Source: Mucilaginibacter sp. PAMB04168 (lineage in GTDB: Bacteria; Bacteroidota; Bacteroidia; Sphingobacteriales; Sphingobacteriaceae). From it: a DNA stretch of 64,000 nt. Under the pieces are notes generated by a model. It searched no databases. It was given only the letters and a program-made list of their open reading frames with translations, and was not told the origin of the DNA. The translations under genes and the position numbers were made by a program. Positions 60,988 to 64,000 of the stretch are shown piece by piece (positions within the stretch are counted from its first letter, which is position 1; every line of letters begins with the position of its first letter). The DNA lies in the NCBI RefSeq assembly GCF_039634365.2, contig NZ_CP155079.2, forward strand, positions 5,270,001 to 5,334,000. The letters are read 5' to 3'.

Positions 60988-60995
60988 TACTTTTG
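60988..60995 (+). promoter_or_regulatory. Putative -7 box for gcvT
   Basis: TACTTTTG is an exact TAnnTTTG match 18 bp before ATG 61014. Confidence 0.45.
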
Positions 60996-61013
60996 CGGCC
61001 AGAATTATCCGCA

Positions 61014-62105
61014 ATGAAGAATACTGCTTTAACCGATATACATATACGCGAAGGTGCTAAAATGGTACCTTTTGCCGGTTACAATATGCCCGTACAATAT
61101 GCAGGCATTAATGCTGAACATGATACCGTACGCAAAGCCGTAGGCGTGTTTGATGTAAGCCACATGGGTGAATTTATCCTGAAAGGTGATAAAGCGCTTG
61201 ATTTGATACAGCACGTAACCAGCAACGATGCATCTAAACTATATGATGGTAAAGTGCAATACTCTTGCCTGCCTAACGAGCAAGGTGGTATTGTGGATGA
61301 TTTGCTGGTTTACCGCATTGACGAAAAAACGTATATGCTGGTCGTCAACGCTTCCAACATTGAAAAAGACTGGAACTGGATAAGCAAATACAACACTTAC
61401 GGTGTGGAGATGAAAGACATTTCGGACCGCACCTCGTTGCTGGCTATACAGGGTCCAAAAGCTACTGAAGCTTTGCAAAGCCTCACCGAAATTGACCTTG
61501 GGTCAATGGAATATTATTCTTTTAAAAAGGGCAAATTTGCCGGCATAGATAATGTGGTAGTATCGGCCACCGGCTATACGGGTGCCGGCGGTTTTGAGAT
61601 CTATTTTGACAACGAGCATGCTGAGGAAATTTGGGCAGCTGTATTTAAAGCAGGTGAGCCGTTTGGCATAAAGCCAATTGGGCTGGGTGCACGCGATACC
61701 CTGCGCCTGGAAATGGGTTTTTGCTTATATGGCAATGATATTGACGATACTACTTCGCCATTAGAGGCCGGCTTGGGCTGGATCACTAAATTTACCAAGC
61801 CCTTTACCAATTCAGAAGCTTTACAAGCACAGAAACAGCAAGGTATTACCAAAAAGTTAGTAGGCTTTGAAATGATTGAGCGCGGCATACCTCGTCATGA
61901 TTATGAAATTGTGGATGCCGAAGGCAATTCACTAGGCCGGGTAACATCAGGTACACAGTCGCCATCTTTGCAAAAAGCCATTGGTATGGGTTATGTTAAC
62001 ATGCCTTTTTCTAAAGAAGGCGGCGAGATCTTTATTAAGATACGCGACAATAAAGTAAAAGCCCAGGTTGTTAAACTGCCGTTTGCACCAAAAGCAGGCG
62101 CATAA
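61014..62105 (+). CDS. gcvT: Aminomethyltransferase, glycine cleavage T protein
   Basis: A 363-residue protein of the glycine cleavage system that transfers the methylene unit from H-protein to tetrahydrofolate and releases ammonia. Typical stretches: HDTVRKAVGVFDVSHMGE, GGIVDDLLVYR, SATGYTGAGGFEIY, GLGARDTLRLEMGFCLYG, and GTQSPSLQKAIGMGYV. Start ATG 61014 (MKNTALTDIHIREGA) is used; the frame open to TTG 60993 runs into the -7 box. gcvP and gcvH are not in the window. Confidence 0.96.
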   Translation: MKNTALTDIHIREGAKMVPFAGYNMPVQYAGINAEHDTVRKAVGVFDVSHMGEFILKGDKALDLIQHVTSNDASKLYDGKVQYSCLPNEQGGIVDDLLVYRIDEKTYMLVVNASNIEKDWNWISKYNTYGVEMKDISDRTSLLAIQGPKATEALQSLTEIDLGSMEYYSFKKGKFAGIDNVVVSATGYTGAGGFEIYFDNEHAEEIWAAVFKAGEPFGIKPIGLGARDTLRLEMGFCLYGNDIDDTTSPLEAGLGWITKFTKPFTNSEALQAQKQQGITKKLVGFEMIERGIPRHDYEIVDAEGNSLGRVTSGTQSPSLQKAIGMGYVNMPFSKEGGEIFIKIRDNKVKAQVVKLPFAPKAGA

Positions 62106-62132
62106 CTTATAGACATTTATTCAGCATTTGTT

Positions 62133-62882
62133 GTGATTAATGAAATAGAAAACCAGTTGATGGTTACCGGAACTAAAAGCCTGGAAGTTTGCCTTACCCC
62201 TGCATTGCTGCCGCTGTACAACGTTGAAAATTACATTGTTGTTATTATCGATATTTTTCGGGCCACATCTTCCATTTGTTACGGCATAGAAAATGGTGCC
62301 GAGGCCATTATCCCGGTATCGGAAGTAGAGGAGTGTGCCGCTTACCGCGAAAAGGGCATGGGCTACCTGCTGGCCGCCGAGCGTAACGGTGAAGTGGTTT
62401 CCGGATTTGATTTTGGGAACTCCCCTTTTGCTTATACGCCCGAAAAAGTTGCCGGCAAAACGGTTGTTTTAACCACCACCAACGGTACTCATGCATTACA
62501 CTTGTCTCGTAAGGCAAAAAGAATTGTAATAGGTTCTTTCCTCAACCTGACAGCGCTAAGCAACTGGCTAAAAATACAGCACGAAAGTATTCTACTGGTA
62601 TGCGCCGGCTGGAAAAATAACTTTAACCTGGAGGATACCCTGTTTGCCGGTGCGGTTATTGAACATCTCAAAGGAGGCAATTACAAACTAGACGACCCCG
62701 CCCTGGCCGCAAATGATCTGTACCAATTAGGCAAACACGATATTGGCGAGTACCTGCAAAAAACCTCTCACGGCGAACGCTTAAAGAAACTGGGAATTGA
62801 AAAAGATATTGCTTTTTGCCTGCAAGTAGACTTAACTACCGCTATACCCGTGTTAGAAGGCGAGAAGCTGGTAAAGCTGTAA
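62133..62882 (+). CDS. comB: 2-phosphosulfolactate phosphatase
   Basis: A 249-residue ComB-family phosphatase. In methanogens it removes phosphate from 2-phosphosulfolactate in coenzyme M synthesis; most bacterial relatives have no known pathway role. Motifs: LEVCLTPALLPLYNVEN, VIIDIFRATSSICYGIENGA, GFDFGNSP, VLTTTNGTHALHLSRKA, and VCAGWKNNFNLEDTLFAGAV. The start may be GTG 62133 or ATG 62160; the family begins near the latter. A terminator follows. Confidence 0.9.
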   Translation: MINEIENQLMVTGTKSLEVCLTPALLPLYNVENYIVVIIDIFRATSSICYGIENGAEAIIPVSEVEECAAYREKGMGYLLAAERNGEVVSGFDFGNSPFAYTPEKVAGKTVVLTTTNGTHALHLSRKAKRIVIGSFLNLTALSNWLKIQHESILLVCAGWKNNFNLEDTLFAGAVIEHLKGGNYKLDDPALAANDLYQLGKHDIGEYLQKTSHGERLKKLGIEKDIAFCLQVDLTTAIPVLEGEKLVKL

Positions 62883-62901
62883 AACATTAACAATTAAATA
62901 A

Positions 62902-62936
62902 AAAAGGTCTGCCAATATACTTGACAGACCTTTTTG
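62902..62936. terminator. Bidirectional hairpin terminator
   Basis: An 11-bp perfect stem (62902-62912 against 62926-62936), A-rich before and T-rich after, between comB and the convergent DUF4349 gene. Confidence 0.85.
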
Positions 62937-62950
62937 TTTGATAACAGCAA

Positions 62951-63814
62951 TCACATGCCTTTGCTTTGCCGACGTTTCCTTAACACGGCTCTAAAAACAA
63001 AAAAGAGAAGGATGGATATAATTACTACCGGCCAAATAGTGATGATGCCAAAAAAGATATCTTGCAGTAACTGCCAGCTTTGATTTACTGCCGATTTAAA
63101 CTTATAACCAAACCCATCACCCTCATTTTTGCCTACAGTGCTTTGGGTAAAAAAGGTGATCTCTAACGAGCTGTAAGCAATTTGTTTGTTGAGATAGTTA
63201 AGCTGGCCCTGTGTAGTTTCTATATTGGTTCTAATTTCGGTTAGCTTATTTTCCACTTCCAAAATGTCGGCCATTTTGCCGGCTTTTTGTAGCAAAGCCT
63301 TGTATCGATTCTCCAGCAGTTTTTGGTTATTTAGCCGGGTGCTTATATCTATGTATTCGGTGGTGACATCTTTTATGCGGATGCTTTTAGATTCAACACG
63401 ATCAGCACTTGCCGATACGTCGCTTATAAACCGGTCGAAGTTTTGGGCTGGTATACGTATTTTAAGTATGTACTCCTTGCGTTGCACATCAGCGTTATTA
63501 TTTTCGCTTTCTTCATCTATATAGCCTCCCAATTTACTTAACGTATCTGTTATTATTTTGCGAGCGGCTTTTAAATTATTAATTTCAAGGCTAATCTCTC
63601 CTTCCTTAATAACTTTTTTATCTATAGAAACCGCGTTAGCAACTACTGGTTGAGCATTCGCCGCCGGCGGTGCAAGCATTATCTCTTGAGTTCGATATTG
63701 TTCATCAGCTTTTACCATAGGTGGTGGAAATTTTACTGAGTCAACACGTGAGCGATTGCCGTTTTGGCAAGCCGTGATATACAGGCAGGCAAGTATTAAG
63801 ATATAAAGCTTCAT
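62951..63814 (-). CDS. DUF4349 lipoprotein with coiled coil and membrane helix
   Basis: A 287-residue protein with a lipoprotein signal (MKLYILILACLYITAC, Cys16). The DUF4349 domain covers about 70-210: EGEISLEINNLKAARKII, TLSKLGGYIDEESENN, ILKIRIPAQNFDRFISDVS. A coiled coil follows (about 170-215) and a hydrophobic helix lies near the C-terminus (about 250-275) before a basic tail. Function unknown. Start ATG 63814 gives a proper lipoprotein signal; the longer frame back to 63862 overlaps the next gene and is rejected. The MazG-like gene ends 4 nt upstream. Confidence 0.85.
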   Translation of the reverse strand: MKLYILILACLYITACQNGNRSRVDSVKFPPPMVKADEQYRTQEIMLAPPAANAQPVVANAVSIDKKVIKEGEISLEINNLKAARKIITDTLSKLGGYIDEESENNNADVQRKEYILKIRIPAQNFDRFISDVSASADRVESKSIRIKDVTTEYIDISTRLNNQKLLENRYKALLQKAGKMADILEVENKLTEIRTNIETTQGQLNYLNKQIAYSSLEITFFTQSTVGKNEGDGFGYKFKSAVNQSWQLLQDIFFGIITIWPVVIISILLFFVFRAVLRKRRQSKGM

Positions 63815-63818
63815 ATAA

Positions 63819-64000
63819 TTAAGGTTTAAGTTTCTCATTATTACGGTGCCTGTCGGCATCACGTATGCTTTTTTTCTCCAGGTTCTTGTTCAAGGCCTCG
63901 GTCAGATCAATACCGGTTTGATTAGCCAGGCAAATGAGCACAAACAGCACGTCGGCCATTTCATCGGCCAGGTTTACTTCCATATCCGATTTTTTGAATG
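63819..64000 (-). CDS. MazG-like nucleotide pyrophosphohydrolase, C-terminal part (cut by window edge)
   Basis: The minus strand is open from the window edge to TAA at 63819-63821, giving 59 residues: FKKSDMEVNLADEMADVLFV and LANQTGIDLTEALNKNLEKK. The NLADEMADVL motif holds the metal-binding acids (ExxD type) of the MazG/dUTPase-like all-alpha pyrophosphohydrolase fold. The N-terminus with the first acids lies outside. Family members hydrolyse NTPs to NMP and pyrophosphate and clean the nucleotide pool. It is probably in an operon with the DUF4349 lipoprotein. Confidence 0.75.
   Translation of the reverse strand, partial: FKKSDMEVNLADEMADVLFVLICLANQTGIDLTEALNKNLEKKSIRDADRHRNNEKLKP

Noticed and set aside
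1..64000. CRISPR arrays, rRNA genes, transposases, integrases, prophage genes
   Set aside because: I found no regularly spaced repeats, rRNA motifs, or DDE/tyrosine recombinase sequences.

Overview
The window is chromosomal DNA of a Bacteroidota bacterium, most likely Sphingobacteriaceae (Mucilaginibacter/Pedobacter-like). The evidence is a SusC/SusD pair, many small outer-membrane barrels and lipoproteins, class I housekeeping genes typical of the group, several TAnnTTTG promoter motifs (the Bacteroidota -7 box) and few clear Shine-Dalgarno sites. Genes are on both strands in short operons, often with strong hairpin terminators between convergent pairs. I see no rRNA, CRISPR array, transposase, integrase or prophage.

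Layout. 1-6250: end of a nucleoside deaminase, Mn-type superoxide dismutase, a small lipoprotein, a coupled oxidoreductase/ferredoxin-reductase pair, a prolyl oligopeptidase and an AT-rich secreted protein. 6250-11270: a repeat-like intergenic stretch with a 55-codon ORF, a secreted protein, a CtpA-type protease, a CsbD-like protein, an OmpA-like barrel, a strange tRNA-like element and an Lrp/AsnC regulator. 11270-15540: Tex, small proteins, and an SRPBCC/GyrI-like pair. 15670-26370: a minus-strand cluster of SusC, SusD, a DUF5689 lipoprotein, a calcineurin-type phosphoesterase, a glycerophosphodiesterase and a formylglycine-generating-enzyme homologue. This looks like an uptake and breakdown locus for phosphate esters. 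The control region upstream holds TTAACA-type repeats with 11-bp spacing, the form of Pho boxes in other phyla. 26370-35550: serine hydrolase, YbaB, metallo-hydrolase, glycogen synthesis (glgA-glgC), a zinc peptidase, an amidase, a SIMPL protein and a HAD phosphatase. 35730-46950: a SNF2 helicase, a tightly overlapping ABC exporter/LolA-like cassette, an acetyltransferase, a DPP-IV-like peptidase, an aldo/keto reductase, a decayed AraC regulator and an NmrA-like protein. 47070-54950: glycosyltransferase, O-methyltransferase, two related glucosaminidases, a small HEXXH membrane protein, a DUF3078 protein, a PAS-LuxR regulator and barrels. 55190-64000: ffh, barrels and lipoproteins, rnhB, a glycosyltransferase, gcvT, comB, a DUF4349 lipoprotein and the end of a MazG-like pyrophosphohydrolase.

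The best candidates for something new are the organophosphate Sus-like locus with its Pho-like repeats, the 112-nt class-II tRNA-like gene with a GUC anticodon, and the four-gene ABC/LolA-like cassette. Smaller items are candidate leaderless genes, two decayed gene copies, and a family of 80-90 bp TGTCA...TGACA palindromic intergenic elements. All family assignments rest on reading motifs by eye; no database search was run.
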